A stretch of 64,000 nucleotides of DNA, taken from the NCBI GenBank assembly GCA_036346395.1, contig CM070599.1, forward strand, positions 7,059,232 through 7,123,231. The letters run 5' to 3'. Below are positions 43,501 through 55,873 of the stretch, piece by piece (position 1 is the stretch's first letter; each line of letters begins with the position of its first letter). The translations under genes and the position numbers were made by a program. Origin of the DNA: Hsuehochloa calcarea (Eukaryota > Streptophyta > Magnoliopsida > Poales > Poaceae). A model generated the notes under the pieces. It saw only the letters and a program-made list of their open reading frames with translations, was not told where the DNA came from and did no database searches.

Positions 43501-46202
43501 GCGAGACAGATGATCTTGCACGCCGTTTGCATGCCTCCTCGCAAGCTGTTTTGCTGCCTTCCATCCCTCGTGCGCTTTGAGCTGCTGCCGAGCCAGCTGA
43601 ATGGCGTTCTCCCTTGATCTCGCTTTCCTCCGTTCACGGATAGTTAGGAACTGGCCTGAGCAGTTGTATATGATCAGAAGCAACAAACCCAATGCACCCT
43701 GCATCAAATGTCAAACCTGAGTTCTTTACTCATAGATGCGAAGGTGCCTTTCTAGCACAGTGCTTGGTGAACTGCAATCCACTAGGCTCATTGGATCAGT
43801 GACTTGCAATGAGCAAATTACTCTTGAAATTTGAATATAATGTTATATAAAGGAGGTATAGCAAGCTAGTGAAATGACAAATTTGCATAGGAGGGTTTAC
43901 CACTAAGCTAGCACCAAGAATGATGACGTTTTGATTCTCTTCGTTTGTCCCACAGGTTCCCTTTATCATGCATTCTGTGGATTTAATATAAATTCAGCTT
44001 ACTGAAGGATAACTACTTTCACTGCATGATTAAAGACGAAGCTGCAGTATCAAAAGTTATTCTGATGATGCTTACTCGTTTCAGTGGTGGAACCCAATCT
44101 ACAATAGTGCCTGCAGAATAAACAACGAGGAAGCAACAATCACCAAATGTTTAATTCAAACTAGTTCTTAAAGTTTCATATAATCTGTGATGTGCGATAG
44201 AGACATCGTAAGATTGGATCAGTACCCACTGCTACAAGGAACTTTTGATGTTGTGGTTGGACAGTAATAACCGGCCGGACAGAACATCTCTTCAGTGCTC
44301 CCGAAATCAGCCCACATGTCAGCACCACCGCAACCGTTGTTTGAGTTTGGAGTTATCTGATACTTGTATCTGATCAAAGTTCAGCAATTTAGCACTTGGC
44401 ATTCTGCATTTGTTTATCAGGAAACCAAATGCAAAACAACTACATGTGAAAACATCTTACGGATCACAAAGACCAGTGGTTGTGTTCACTTTGGCACGCG
44501 GACAATATGAGCCCAATGGACATGCTACAGTAAAAGGAAACACAAAACTCAAGTCATTTCACAAGGTTATATCTCATTTCCCTGCACAAATTATTTGACA
44601 ATGAGGGCAGTTCTGCGGGAATTGTTGAAATAACTCACGCAGCATGCAAGTAAGACCGCGGGGGCAGAAGAAGCCCTCGCAACACTCCTGACAGTTTGTA
44701 GTTCTCAGTGGAATATCGCTGTTGTTGCTGTTTCTGGGAACAGGGTTTGGACCTACAGAGCAACCCCATCCTGGCTCACAACCCTGCACCCAAGAGGACC
44801 GGTTGCAGTTTATGTTCGTCTTCAGAAAGAGATTTTTCTCGCCTTTCCGATCATACAAGCTTGAGAAGTAGAATTTCACTTCCTCCGGTGTGCATAGACG
44901 CCCCGCCAGATCACCTGAATGAATCATATTTTTCACGTCAGAAGCCTTATTTACAATCTGAAACTAGTCACTTCTGCATGATACAATGTCAAAATGAAGG
45001 ATGTGACTCTAGACCTAATAACATCATGGCATAATAATGGTAACAGTTTTATCATAGTGAAGGGATTGGAAAATTTGGATGCATGCATTCCATTCCAAAG
45101 ATTAATAAACATAGTTCACCGTCACCAACCAGTACTAACTAATCTATTCAACAGTCGTTAGCCAAAAAGATTCTTCAATTCAGAATAAACATAGCTAGCT
45201 GAATGCATTGGAATGGAGCATTTGGATTCATTCCATTCCAAATATTATGGGCATGTTCGATTTGTTGTTGCCGTGAACCAAATGAAATTTTGGTAACACC
45301 AATGGCTATCGTTTGACTTGATACTAATATTTGGTAATACCAACAAAAAATTTGGTAACAACAAAAAAATCCAATATCACACGTGAGCAAGATAGAAATC
45401 GTTCACGACATTTTGGTAGTACCAAAATTTGACTTGGCAATTTTGGTAATACCAAAATTTGACTTGGCCACAGTCCAAACAATGTTCTTTTTGTCAAATT
45501 TTAACTTCGACTAAGTTTGGCTTGGTTCAAATGAACCAAACAGGACCTATTAAACACAGTTCGCCGTCCCTAACCAGTACTAATGTATTCAACAGTTGTT
45601 AGCCAAAAAGATTCTTCAATTCAGAATAAACAAATCAAGAAGAATAAAATAATCTCAAGTGGACTAATCAACTAATCCCGGATCACAGAAGAAGAAACAA
45701 ACACAAGAACGGCATCAATCCATCAATCAATCAAGCAACGAGAGGACTCGAAATCAAATGCATTTACCTCTGGTCTCGGTGAGGCACTGCTGCACGAAGC
45801 GAAGGTTGGAGGTGTAATTGAAAGCCTCGTTCCAATCCTCTACCCTGAAGACCAAACTCAAACCCGAATCACCACCAAATTTTCCAGCAGGAAAAAGAAC
45901 AGAGCAAATCCCGACGGCGCCGTTTGCCAAGAACGAGAGAGCTCCGACCCCGAGGGGGCGACGGCGCGAACTTACGGGTCGGCGACGCAGAAGCTGAAGC
46001 GGTCGGAGATGGTCTTGGCGACGTCCTTGGTCAGGTAGGTGAGCTGCGCCTCCACGCCCCGCAGCTCCGGCGACGGCGGGAGCGGCGGTAACGGGCCCTG
46101 CTGTGCGACGGCGACGCCGGCGAGGAGGGCGAGAACCAGCAGCAGCGCGGGGAGGACGAAGCGCGCGCCCCGCCGCCGCTTCAGGGGCTTGTCATCGCGC
46201 AT
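40584..46202 (-). CDS. ABCG (WBC) half-size ABC transporter with long N-terminal region, 14 exons
   Basis: ATP-driven membrane exporter, intact. Exons, from start: 46,202-45,976; 45,844-45,768; 44,914-44,639; 44,524-44,461; 44,369-44,226; 44,110-44,076; 43,974-43,901; 43,698-42,812; 42,725-42,429; 42,342-41,881; 41,797-41,649; 41,566-41,277; 41,188-41,064; 40,740-40,584 (TGA). All introns are GT-AG and the sum is 3,264 nt, 1,087 residues. Residues 15-33 form a signal or membrane segment; 75-290 are Cys-rich and probably extracytoplasmic; a membrane span starts at about 300, then a basic linker. The ATPase has Walker A GPSGAGKTT (527), signature ISGGQ (634) and LLILDEPTSGLD (655). Residues 848-1,087 are the C-terminal transmembrane domain. 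Size and layout match the Arabidopsis ABCG24/ABCG28 group; substrate unknown. Minimal exons 4 and 6 (64 and 35 nt) rely on phase. Confidence 0.94.
45249..45548. mobile_element. Putative MITE in ABCG intron 2
   Basis: About 300 bases starting GGGCATGTTCGATT and ending, on the other strand, GGTCCTGTTTGGTT, an imperfect 14-bp terminal inverted repeat, with TAT on both sides. It lies between two direct repeats of about 90 bases (45,099-45,192 and 45,549-45,632: CAGTACTAA, GTTAGCCAAAAAGATTC). Internally TTTTGGTA(A/G)TACCAA recurs several times. AT-rich and non-coding. Superfamily uncertain. Confidence 0.5.
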
Positions 46203-46559
46203 TCCGAGGCAAACGAGTAGCTGGAACTTCTTTAAGCGGAAGGGGACTAGGAGATGAGAGGGACGGCAAAATTATATGTCAGAAATGTTGGCATATAAAC
46301 ACCAGTGACTACGCGTGTATATAGGTATGCATATACGATTTTGAAAAATTCCGAGGTAGCTTGGAATGTTTCCGTTGATTCAGTGGGGGGGTTAGATTGA
46401 TGGGCTGTTTCTTCTACTTGTTAGACACTATATAAATATATTTTTTCATGTGTTGAATAGTTGGAACGAAATAGCGACCAAAGAGGCTCAAACAGGAGCC
46501 CATTTTTCTACTGTATTATTTGACTCTGTTTTCACTCTAATAGCTATGCAAAGCTATAA
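46203..46559 (-). promoter_or_regulatory. Upstream region of ABCG
   Basis: Read on the minus strand, TATA-like sites CTATATACACGCG (about 46,311-46,323) and TTTATATGCC (about 46,288-46,297) lie 90-120 bases before the ATG at 46,202. Either could be the core promoter. No other regulatory motif is secure. Repeat DNA begins at about 46,560, leaving a short promoter unless the repeats contribute. Confidence 0.4.
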
Positions 46560-47357
46560 AAATTAATATCACAGCAAAAGACATGAGCTGAAACCACAGA
46601 AATCAGACTTGAACAACCATCGGACGGTCTGACCGCCGGACAAGGGGCGGTTTAATCGCTCCCCTTAATTTCAGGAAAATAGTACAACAATGGATTCACA
46701 AAATGGTCTAACTTTTGATCTAGAGATCCAAATCACTTGTGGTTTAAAAAAAAGCTCTCTACAAGAAAGTCAGTAACCTATTCTAATCGAAAATTGAGAC
46801 AATTATAGCCAAGGTTTCATAAGTTCCTTGATGGAGAAAAATAAGCCAGAAGACGGGTGAAAAATCTAAATTTGATCTAAAGGCTTACTCCTGGATAAAA
46901 TATGATCAAAATGACCTTATATCAAATCCCTCAAGTCCTAAAAAGGTAGATCACAACAAAAGACTAAGACAAAACCATTAGAACATCAAAATTACAAAAA
47001 AAAAAAAGAGCAAGAACAAGAGAGAACTTATATTTGCACGAATATGATTGAATTGATATTGAGGATTGAAGGTTTACAGTCACTCCACCATCGAGGACAA
47101 AAACTAACTCATGAGCACCCAATTCTACAATTTTTATCTTAATACATCTCTATCAAATCCTAGCCTCCTCTATTATCTCCACTTTTCCCAAAATACAAAT
47201 TAGAGTTTTCAAGCTTAGATGGATCAATGTACAAATACTGCACCACCCCCTTTATAGCAAAGTCTAGATCTAGAGAGAACCCTAACAGACACCCGTTAAG
47301 CCTACACATAAACAGGTATCACACTCACGAACGCTTCTCAAAGCGGATCACGATCCG
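46560..47357 (-). mobile_element. Old LTR-like fragment, minus orientation, related to 1,133-2,000
   Basis: Similar to the first LTR-like fragment through about 46,780-47,340. On the minus strand GCTATAAAGGGGGTGG (about 47,242-47,257) is a good TATA site. A GGTCTGACCGCC palindrome with flanking partial copies lies at 46,625-46,660. R5 interrupts it at about 47,358. Confidence 0.5.
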
Positions 47358-47690
47358 TGTAACATCAAAAAAAATCCCCATTTTGGGTAAGTGTATTAAA
47401 AATAAGTGAGGAAATAAAATTGAGCATGTTTTTCAAGTTTGCGTAAATCAAATACTAAATTTACGTTCAAATAGCACTTGAAAGAATTTTCGAGAAAAAT
47501 ACATAATACATAAAATTCTAAAAATTTTACACAAAAAACCATACTATGTCAGGAGCTTCCACAAACATTTTCATAAATTTTGGGGCCGTTTGCTGTGTTT
47601 AGCAATTCGAATAACAATTAGCCTTTTCGGGAAAATTCAAAACATATTTTGAATTTCCCACTCACATACTGGGCCAAAACCCAGCTCTGC
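47358..47690 (+). mobile_element. R5 (start), interrupted by R3; resumes at 62,142
   Basis: Begins TGTAACATCAAAAAAAATCCCC. Its reading ends CCCAGCTCTGC where R3 starts; after R3 the sequence continues TCGGCCCACTTCTC, a plausible join at TCTGC/TCGGC. Called from the TGTAACATC start and position only, so tentative. Confidence 0.45.
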
Positions 47691-50600
47691 TGTCACATCC
47701 CAAATTTAATAAATAAAATTATATGAATCTCATGAGCATACATGGCATTCTTGAAATATTTGCACCAATTTTTGCATTGGAAAAATCTCAAATAAAGTTT
47801 AAACCTACACTTCAAATATAAGCTTAAATAGAAAATTGAGATAAAAGAATATGGTCATCTTCTAGAAATAATTTATTCAAATACTATATTAATTATCAGG
47901 AATAAATAAAAAATTTACCATATTTTTGGAACTGATTTCAATCCTCAGAAAATTCAAACACAATTCAATGACCTATGCTAAGTTTGAATTTAAATTATAC
48001 AACTTAAAACATGAACAATGGGGTTTCAAATTTTATATGGGTGCTAGATTACCCCAGGAACCCTTCTGATTTATTTCAGCTTTTTAGGATTTCATTTGCT
48101 ATATTTTGTGGCTTAGTCAAACTAGAATCAAATGAAATCAAATCAGTCAAATATTTCACTATTCATCAGGCTCGAACCTGACTCCAACCCGAGTGAGTTG
48201 ACTCGACTGAACCCCACTTGAAAACGACCGAGCCCGACACAACCTGGTTTGAACCACCCGCACAGTACTCTGGCCCGAGCCATACCCTATTGCACCGACC
48301 GAGCCCAACGCCACTTGATCCAGCCGCACCGCTTCACCCGCTCCACTTGCATTCTGTCGCCGACCGCCTGGGCCCACCTATCGGGATCGCCTTCTACCTC
48401 CCGCTGACTCGCGCTCAGGCACTGTGCGCCACGTGCCCGCGTTGCTCTGCTGCATGCCGTCAACACCGTGAGCCACCACCCATAGCGACCACTCCTGGAG
48501 CTTCGTCGCTTGACGCCGCTCCCATTGCCGTTAATCCCCGAGGATAATACCCTCTCCTTGCCTTCTCAATTCTTCATTCTTCCTCTCGGTGGCTGAGGAA
48601 GGAGAAGCTCTCCTGGGCGCACCTCTCGGGTAAGCTCCTCCCGGACGCATCTTTTCTTCTCTAGGATCAATGTTGTTTCTATTTTATCTAATGCCAGCCC
48701 TTGTTTTGGCTTGTAGCTCTCGGACCACCTTGGTGCCCTTCGGCAGCTCCAGAGCAAGCCCCCGAGGACCCCACCTTGTCATCCTCAAGACCGGTAGGTA
48801 TTAACCTCAACTTTGCGCGTCACCTTTCACGCTTTAGCCTGCTAAGGAGAAACCCTCAATGAATTTCATCAATGCACGACAGGTTTTCATGGATTTGAAG
48901 GAATTTCAATTTCGGTCGAAGAATAACCTCTTCATCTCCCACCTTGATCCGGTAAGGAAATCTTCGATTCCTTGCTTCTATAGCATCCTCATATGATCCT
49001 TAAGCTGCTCCGACCATTCACTTATCTTTGTTTTGATTTAGCCGTCCTCTCCTCGTTGAACCGCACCGCTGTCGTCGCCCTCTTCGACGCTGGTACACCT
49101 CCGAGCTACTCCAAGCTTCTCCAAGCACCCGCATCGCTTAGGTAGCATCCTTAGGCCTAGTAGTAGCTTTGGAACCCACTTGAGTAAATGCTGCGGAGCT
49201 ACATTCGCTTGTGCGTGATTGCCGTGGAGGTGACCACGCTCCTCTCTGGCTAGCCGCCGGTACAGATCGGCTCAGCCGTCGAAACCACCATCATTAGTTG
49301 CGCACGGCTATTAGGAACTCGTACGTGCCCTTGGTTCACGCTGGCGTGGACCACATCGCCGGCGGTGAACTCGGCAAGAAACTCGGGAGTGTTGTCGTAC
49401 ACCGACAACACTGTAGCATGGCCATTAGAGTTAAACGTGATGATTAGCCATTAAGTGTTGTCTTAACGAGTTAATGAGTCACTTACAATTGGGACTGCGC
49501 ACAGAAATCTGAGAAGATAAGTGAAAACGCCGCCGTGTATGACTTGTGTGCCTAGCCTTTTAAACGCCCTATGCGCGGTGCCATGGACCGGTGAACTGCG
49601 CGTGATGACTTTTGGTCCACGTGTTGTTTCGTGGACCACGTCACTGACGGGCTGGACCTACATGTTAGTTCGTAATTAAAATCCGAAATTAAATTAAAAA
49701 AATGAACTATTCACTGGGCCCCACTAGTCAGCGACTGTGGCTAGCGCAGTGATTGGCAAGAAAAGTAATAAATACTTTATAAAATCCAGAAATGAATTAT
49801 TTGCACACTGAAAATTCTATTAACTTCAAAAATGCATAACTAATTCATTTTAACTCCAAAAAATAGTGAAACCAATTTTGATAATTTTCAATTTTACTGA
49901 AATTTATTTTAAAATATGTTTCAAGCATGTCTCTGTAGTAGAGAATATACTTTTGTAAAATGATCCATAACTCTATTATTTTTACAATAGAAAAAGTTGA
50001 TAAATTTAGAAATTCATAACTAATTCATAAAAACTTCAATTGAGATGAACCAAGTTATTTTGGTCTTATTATAATATTCTCTATCCATCGATACAATCCT
50101 TATCCTCACCACTGCACTACAAAAATTTTCAAAAAATTTCAAATGGATGAACAGTAACCAGTTGGAATTTTTTGGAATTTCCCGAAAATTAATTTTCAAA
50201 CAGCTATAACGCTCTCATTTCATATCCAAATTAAATAATTATTTCACCTAAATTCATCTAAAATAATCATCTAGCTACTGTAGAAATTTCATGCATTTTT
50301 TAGTACTTTGTATTTCTTGCCTTTTCTCGATGTTTATTTGGTATTGTCGTTTATAGATTCCGAAACTATTGACATTGACTCGTACGCCACCGAAAACGAG
50401 CAATTAATCTACCAGCAAGGTAAGCATCATTTGAACTTTCTTTTGCGTCATATTGATCCTAGTTTTGATAAGTAGTGTTTTAAAATGCAATGTTAAATGC
50501 TTGCATGCTATTTCGGTATATCAATATTTTTTGTGATATGTAGTTAGTTATATCCAAATCTTGTTGTCATCCTTATTAGACTCCAGTACACATATATGCT

Positions 50601-51097
50601 TAGGAATAGATGGATATAATGATGTTCTTTATGGTATTGAGTGCTTAGCAATGCAAGTCTAGATTATATGTTAGTACGGTTGACAGGATAAACCCGTCGA
50701 TCATGGGAAACAGCTCACTCTTATCAATTATAAATTTTGGTCCAGATCGTTGCATCTGGTTATTTTGAGTATAAGCTTTCTTGTTTCAAGTAGTTTTGAT
50801 TTTGACAGGAGGTTGCTAGTGATGGTTCATCCGTGCACGAGATCCGGTATGTGTTTGACTTGTCTGGACTGCTAAGGACCGAGCCATGGGCTATCATTCC
50901 AAGTAACCATCGTGCTGCTACGCGTAGTATATAGGTGCTGCTTGGTCAAGTAGGGGGAAGGTTTTGATTGGGTTGGGCCTCGGATGGTTTCTGGTTTTCT
51001 GAAGACAATTGTGTTCGATCATTTATTCGTAGGAGCCGATGCAATATTCTATAATGTGCATGAGATCGCTATTTTTCTTTATTTACATTGCATCGGT

Positions 51098-53491
51098 TGT
51101 AATACTCTGAAAATAATAATAATATTAATAATCGCGTCTTAAGGGTCGGAGCGTAATTAATTAAATAGTAACAATAAATAATTAATTATTAACCTCTTTA
51201 AGGGCCGGTGTGCAATTAAATAAAATAGTACATATAAAAATAGAATTTTCGGAATTTTTATGAGCTATATAAATTGTTTTGTGGTTTTTCTAGAAACCCT
51301 AGCCTTTTTAATCTCTTTTTTCCCACCGAGCCGTCTCCATTTTTTTTTTCTGTTTGCGCCCCTCCTATTTGCATCATTGCTTGCCGCCAAAGAAATCTGC
51401 CTTCTTGCCGCATGCGCACCGAGCCGCGTGGAGGACCGAATCAAGACTGCGCGTTCTTGCATTTCTTCTTTGCAATTCTTATTCTTATTCTTCTTTGTCT
51501 TGATCAAGTCTTGGCTTCTTGTCTTATTTATTCTTCTTCTTGGGGACCCTCTGCTTGTTGATCTGCTGATCGCTTTGTGCCATACCGCCATTGGAACCGA
51601 GCCGTAGCGGTGTCTGCTTCTTCTTTGCCATTATCGCTTTGCTTTCTTCTTGCCGGTTCTTCTTTGCTATCTGCCGGCGTCTTTGTCTTTGCTTGATTTC
51701 CGTGGCCGAACGTCCTCTGGGCTTGAACCTTGGTTAGGTAATCGGTTTCTTTAGATTCAATTAATGCCTTGGTTAGCAAACTTTGAGATTAACGTTTTGA
51801 GGTGCCAGCATGTTAGTGATTAGTGGTAGCCGAATTGGTGTTGTAATTAGAGAAGGTTCTATAGTTTTTAGTCAAAGTGCCGATTAATAGATCCGTTTAA
51901 CCTGTTGTTCTGTTGTACAATTTATTCGGGTATCTTAATGGCAAATTTTGGAAATCTCGTCTACTAGTTAATTGTAGATAATTTTGATATCTTTCTTTAG
52001 CATATTTAAACATGTCAATCGGACAAGTAGAATTCGAGTTATGATTTTCGGAAGGCTGCTGTCCTTGTGGTTGTCGTCTTTCGGCGCTGTTTTGGTAGAC
52101 TGTAGATTAAAAATAGTAAATAGCTTAATTAGAGTTTTTGATCTACATGAAAGTTTTAGATAATTGTCCAATGGTTCTGTAGAATCTCAGAACGTGAATT
52201 TTGGTTGGATAAAACAAAAGTTATGAAATTAGTAAGACCTGCTTTTCCGAAGCGGACAGATCGGCTTTCTGGGCTAAATACGGAGGGTTAGATGATTTAA
52301 TTAGAAGTCTTCGTAATCTAAGAAAATGTGGATAATTTTATAAAGAATCCAGAATGGGGTGGTTTGTGGTGATCGGACTTTTGAGTCAAAAGTTACGCTC
52401 TTTTTAGTAACCGAACAGCTATGGGTAACTATTCGGTACCGGAGTAACGTGGTATATTTGGGGACGTGTAGGAGCATTGTCGGTTGATTGTTGTTCTTAT
52501 GATGCTGTAGCTTGTATTGAAATTTGTGTATTTAATGTAGGAGAGGCGTCGTACTTATTGCCATCTGCTAGCCAAATTGTGCGTCGCAACCAGTAAAGGC
52601 AAGTGCATGGTAAACAGCGATCAATGATTGATCACTGTGATTCTTTATCTTTCAGTACCATTATTGTTGTGCTTTTATTTTATTTTAATTGCAAGCAATG
52701 GAATGGTATGAATTTATATTGTTAATGGACATGATGAAAAGTTGGATATGATGTTTATGATGGAGTTTGCATGTTTGCATACATAAGCATCTTTGCATAT
52801 GAGAAGGTGATCATGATTGATCACAACTCCACGAGTGGAGGAGGTCCCGATCCTTATGGAGGAGCGGGCTTGAGAGTGAATGTTGTCGCGAGCATTCACT
52901 CATGCTATACTGATATCTGTGAAAGAAGTGCATGTGGACATGTAGAATAGATTTGCATTGATACATGAGATTAATGGATGAGAATATTAATAGAAGTACC
53001 TGTGATGTTAATGAAGTTATTGAATGCTGTTGATTTATGATTGTTCGTTGTTTATGGATGTATTTGCTGAGTCGTGGACTCACCCTTGCTCTATTGTTGT
53101 CTTTAGGTGATCTTCGAGGATGCCGTAATTGAGAGCGAGTAGAGCACATGGACATCACATGATCATTCGTCATGATAATCTTTTCATTCAATATTGGTTT
53201 ACACTTGGACATGTTAGAGGTTGAATAAAGTTTAGGACATCGTTTGGACTAGACTATTTGCTTTATTAATTTGGATTCATTAGTTGATGCTACTTTGGAT
53301 TATTTACCTGGTTATCATTCCCATTGATTATTTATTATCACTTGATCCATAATTGTGCATTGCTCTTCTTGTGGTCCATTGATATGATAATCATTGTTTC
53401 CTTGCTGTAATTTTTATAGTGTGTCGATAATTATTAGTGTAAAGAGTAGAGTGGTGGCATTCTAGGCTCAGTGTTGGGCTGGGGTGTTACA
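51098..53491 (+). repeat. 5' LTR of Gypsy-2
   Basis: 2,394 bp. Practically identical to the 3' LTR except at 51,340-51,660, where small indels and swaps cluster, and near 52,845-52,925. A TATA-like GAGCTATATAAATTG lies at 51,261-51,275. Confidence 0.93.
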
Positions 53492-53493
53492 GT

Positions 53494-53505
53494 TGGTATC
53501 AGAGC
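53494..53505 (+). other. Primer binding site of Gypsy-2 (initiator tRNA-Met)
   Basis: TGGTATCAGAGC, two bases after the 5' LTR end. Confidence 0.92.
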
Positions 53506-53751
53506 GGGCTTTAGGTCCGTGGTGAATAGATTATCAACTTAGGCAAACTAAAATTGTTAAAATTTGTTTTAGTTTAGTAAATCAACTAAAATTTGCTAAT
53601 GGTTAACTAACCTAAAATTTGACACACTAGTGCACAGTAGGTTAGGGAGAGGTACGAATATAGTTTTACGCTTCCGTGATGTTGTTTATTGATGGATGAG
53701 TTTATGTTGAGCTTTGAACTCATTGTGTATTGTTGATTGTGCTTGATAGCT

Positions 53752-54860
53752 ATGCCGAGGGGTAGAGGACGTGGTCGTGGTGGCCGCGGTCGTGGAGGTC
53801 GTGGCCGCGGGCGAGGTTCCGTGGAGCCACCTCCTGTGTGATTGAGTCGATGGTGAGGGGTTCTTTGTTGACCCGCCTCGGTTGTGGTCGAGATGAGACC
53901 CCGCTTTCTTGAGAGAGTTGGTGGGAGAGATCCGTGCTCTTCGTCAACAGGCGCCGGCAGCCCCTATTGCTGCGGCATCTGTTGTTGCTCCTGTCGCACA
54001 TCCACCGGTTCCTGAGGCGCGGATGTCACTTCGAGAGTGGATGGGGTTGAGATTGGATCCGTTTGATGGGTCGGGCACACCGGTCGAGCGTGCAATGGAT
54101 GCGTTACATGGAGAGGCGGTTTGGAGCTTTAGAGATGTCTTCACCTCGGAGGGTCCGTTTGTAGCCTTTCGGCTAAAAGGGCAAGCGAGATATTTGGTGG
54201 GAGGGCGTGTTGTCTTGAGGACCGCCACTCAAGGTCGATCACTTGGGAGGATTTTGTAGATCGGTTCAAGGGAAGTTCTACCCTATTCTTTTGTTGAGAA
54301 GATGGAGGTTGCCTTGACGACCTTTGCTCGGGGAAGAGGTCTATTCTTGAGTATGAGGTGAGTTCAACAACTTGGTTCGCTTTGTTCCTTGATGTGCTAA
54401 CGATGATCTTCGAAGGCCAAGAGGTTCCGTCGGGGTCTCAATTCGAGTACCGGCATGTGTTGGGAGCTACTCCACTCCGTGATTACTGCTCTGTTGTGGA
54501 GCAAGCTAGGGGCATGGAGTTGGAGATGCGACTCACAAAGGGTAGCAAGCCTCGGTGGGTGGTAGTTTCGGTGGTGACCGGAAGAGGAGCTCTAGTGAGG
54601 GAAGTGGGTGCTCAACACACCTTTCAAGAAATTCAAGGAGGACCGCAGATCTTCGAGTCTAGCGATCGAGGCCGTTCCTTCTTGGCGCCTCGTCCTTTGC
54701 AGTACTCCACTCTTCGTCTGTTCGAGGCGGGGCATGCTTTGCTTTAAGTGCGGTGATGGACACCGCGCTGCTGAGTGCACTTGGACGGGTGATTGCCGTC
54801 AGTGTGGCCGACCGGGTCACAAGGAGCGGGTGTGTCGCCAGAACCCCGCTAGTGTGATCA
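53752..54860 (+). pseudogene. Gypsy-2 gag, heavily broken, with two zinc knuckles
   Basis: ATG 53,752 starts an Arg-Gly rich run (MPRGRGRGRGGRGRGG). The reading then hops between frames: ELVGEIRALRQQAPAAP and MSLREWMGLRLDPFDGSGTP in 53,909-54,259, YRHVLGATPLRDYCSVVEQA near 54,450, and knuckles CFKCGDGHRAAEC (spacing one residue short) and CRQCGRPGHKERVC at about 54,734-54,835. Family gag is longer, so material is missing around 54,085-54,190. The damage is far denser than in the neighbouring RT. Confidence 0.78.
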
Positions 54861-55083
54861 AGTGGGAGCCTGTGCCATCTTCTTCTTCAGTGGGTCCTGC
54901 TCGAGGATCTTTCCAGATGATGATCGCTCCTCGGCGATGCCATTTCCTTGACTTGGGCGCCTCGGTGGGTACTCATCGGCGGCCGCCACCTTCAAGACCG
55001 CCAGTGGTGCACGACCGGCATTACCTGCACCGCCACAGCAGATTGTTGGGGCTCTCGCCGCCCCGGCATCGTCTTCTTTCGCC

Positions 55084-55491
55084 ATGGCGCCACCTGGAGT
55101 GTACGCCATGCCCACAGCGGAGTCCGCAGGTCGTCCTGACGTGGTGACAGGTACTTTGCTTGTGGATTCGTTTGATGCTTTAGTCCTTTTTGATTCGGGG
55201 GCTACCTTTTCGTTTGTTTCGACGGCGTTTGCTAGGAGAGCGAACTTGAGTATGCAGTGGATTTCTCAGTCGGTGTTGGTGAGTTCTCCTGGGGGTATTA
55301 TTGCTAGTTCTACTGTTTGTCCTGAGTGTTCTATTGTTATTGATGGAGAGAAGTTCACGGCGAATTTGATAGTTATTCAAATGGAGCCGTTCGATGTTAT
55401 CTTGGGTATGGATTGGTTGCACTCTTATCGAGCCGTGATATCCTGTTTACGTAGAGCCGGTCTGCATGCGAGACCCGTGCGAGAGCGTTGA
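55084..55491 (+). pseudogene. Gypsy-2 protease segment
   Basis: Retropepsin-like aspartic protease: VLFDSGATFSFVS with the catalytic DSG at about 55,191-55,199 and the downstream FDVILGMDWL at about 55,390-55,420. The frame starts at ATG 55,084, which is internal to the ancestral polyprotein. After 55,491 a damaged connection (55,492-55,873) leads to RT in another frame. Confidence 0.82.
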
Positions 55492-55873
55492 CCTTTCAGG
55501 AGTGCGCCTCGCGCTCTCTTTCGATATTACGGATTGTTTCCCGGTCGGTAGCAGTGAAATGGCGGACTTCTTTAGCTCTTCTTTGAGAAACCGAGTGTGG
55601 CTTCGCAGATTGAGGAGATTCCGGTGGTTAGTGATTACCGGATGTGTTCCCGGTGAGCTTAGGGTTTGCCACCTGCGCGAGACGTGGAGTTTCGCATTGA
55701 TCTTGTTCCGGGTACTCGTCCCATCTCGATGTCTCCATATCGATTAGCACGTCCGTTCGGGACGAGTTGAAGAAGCAATTGGATGATTTGTTGGCTAAAG
55801 GTTTGATCGGCGTAGTGTATCGCCGTGGGGAGCTCTGATACATTCACGAGAGAAGAAGGATGGGAGTTGGCGT

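Noticed and set aside
48218..48547. 109-codon plus-strand frame in the GC-rich part of R3
   Set aside because: Proline- and alanine-rich chance frame in non-coding LTR; an opposing frame covers the same bases and no family is recognised.
52811..53212. 133-codon minus-strand frame, duplicated at 60,270-60,674
   Set aside because: It is preserved only because both LTRs of Gypsy-2 are nearly identical; antisense to the LTR and without a recognisable domain.
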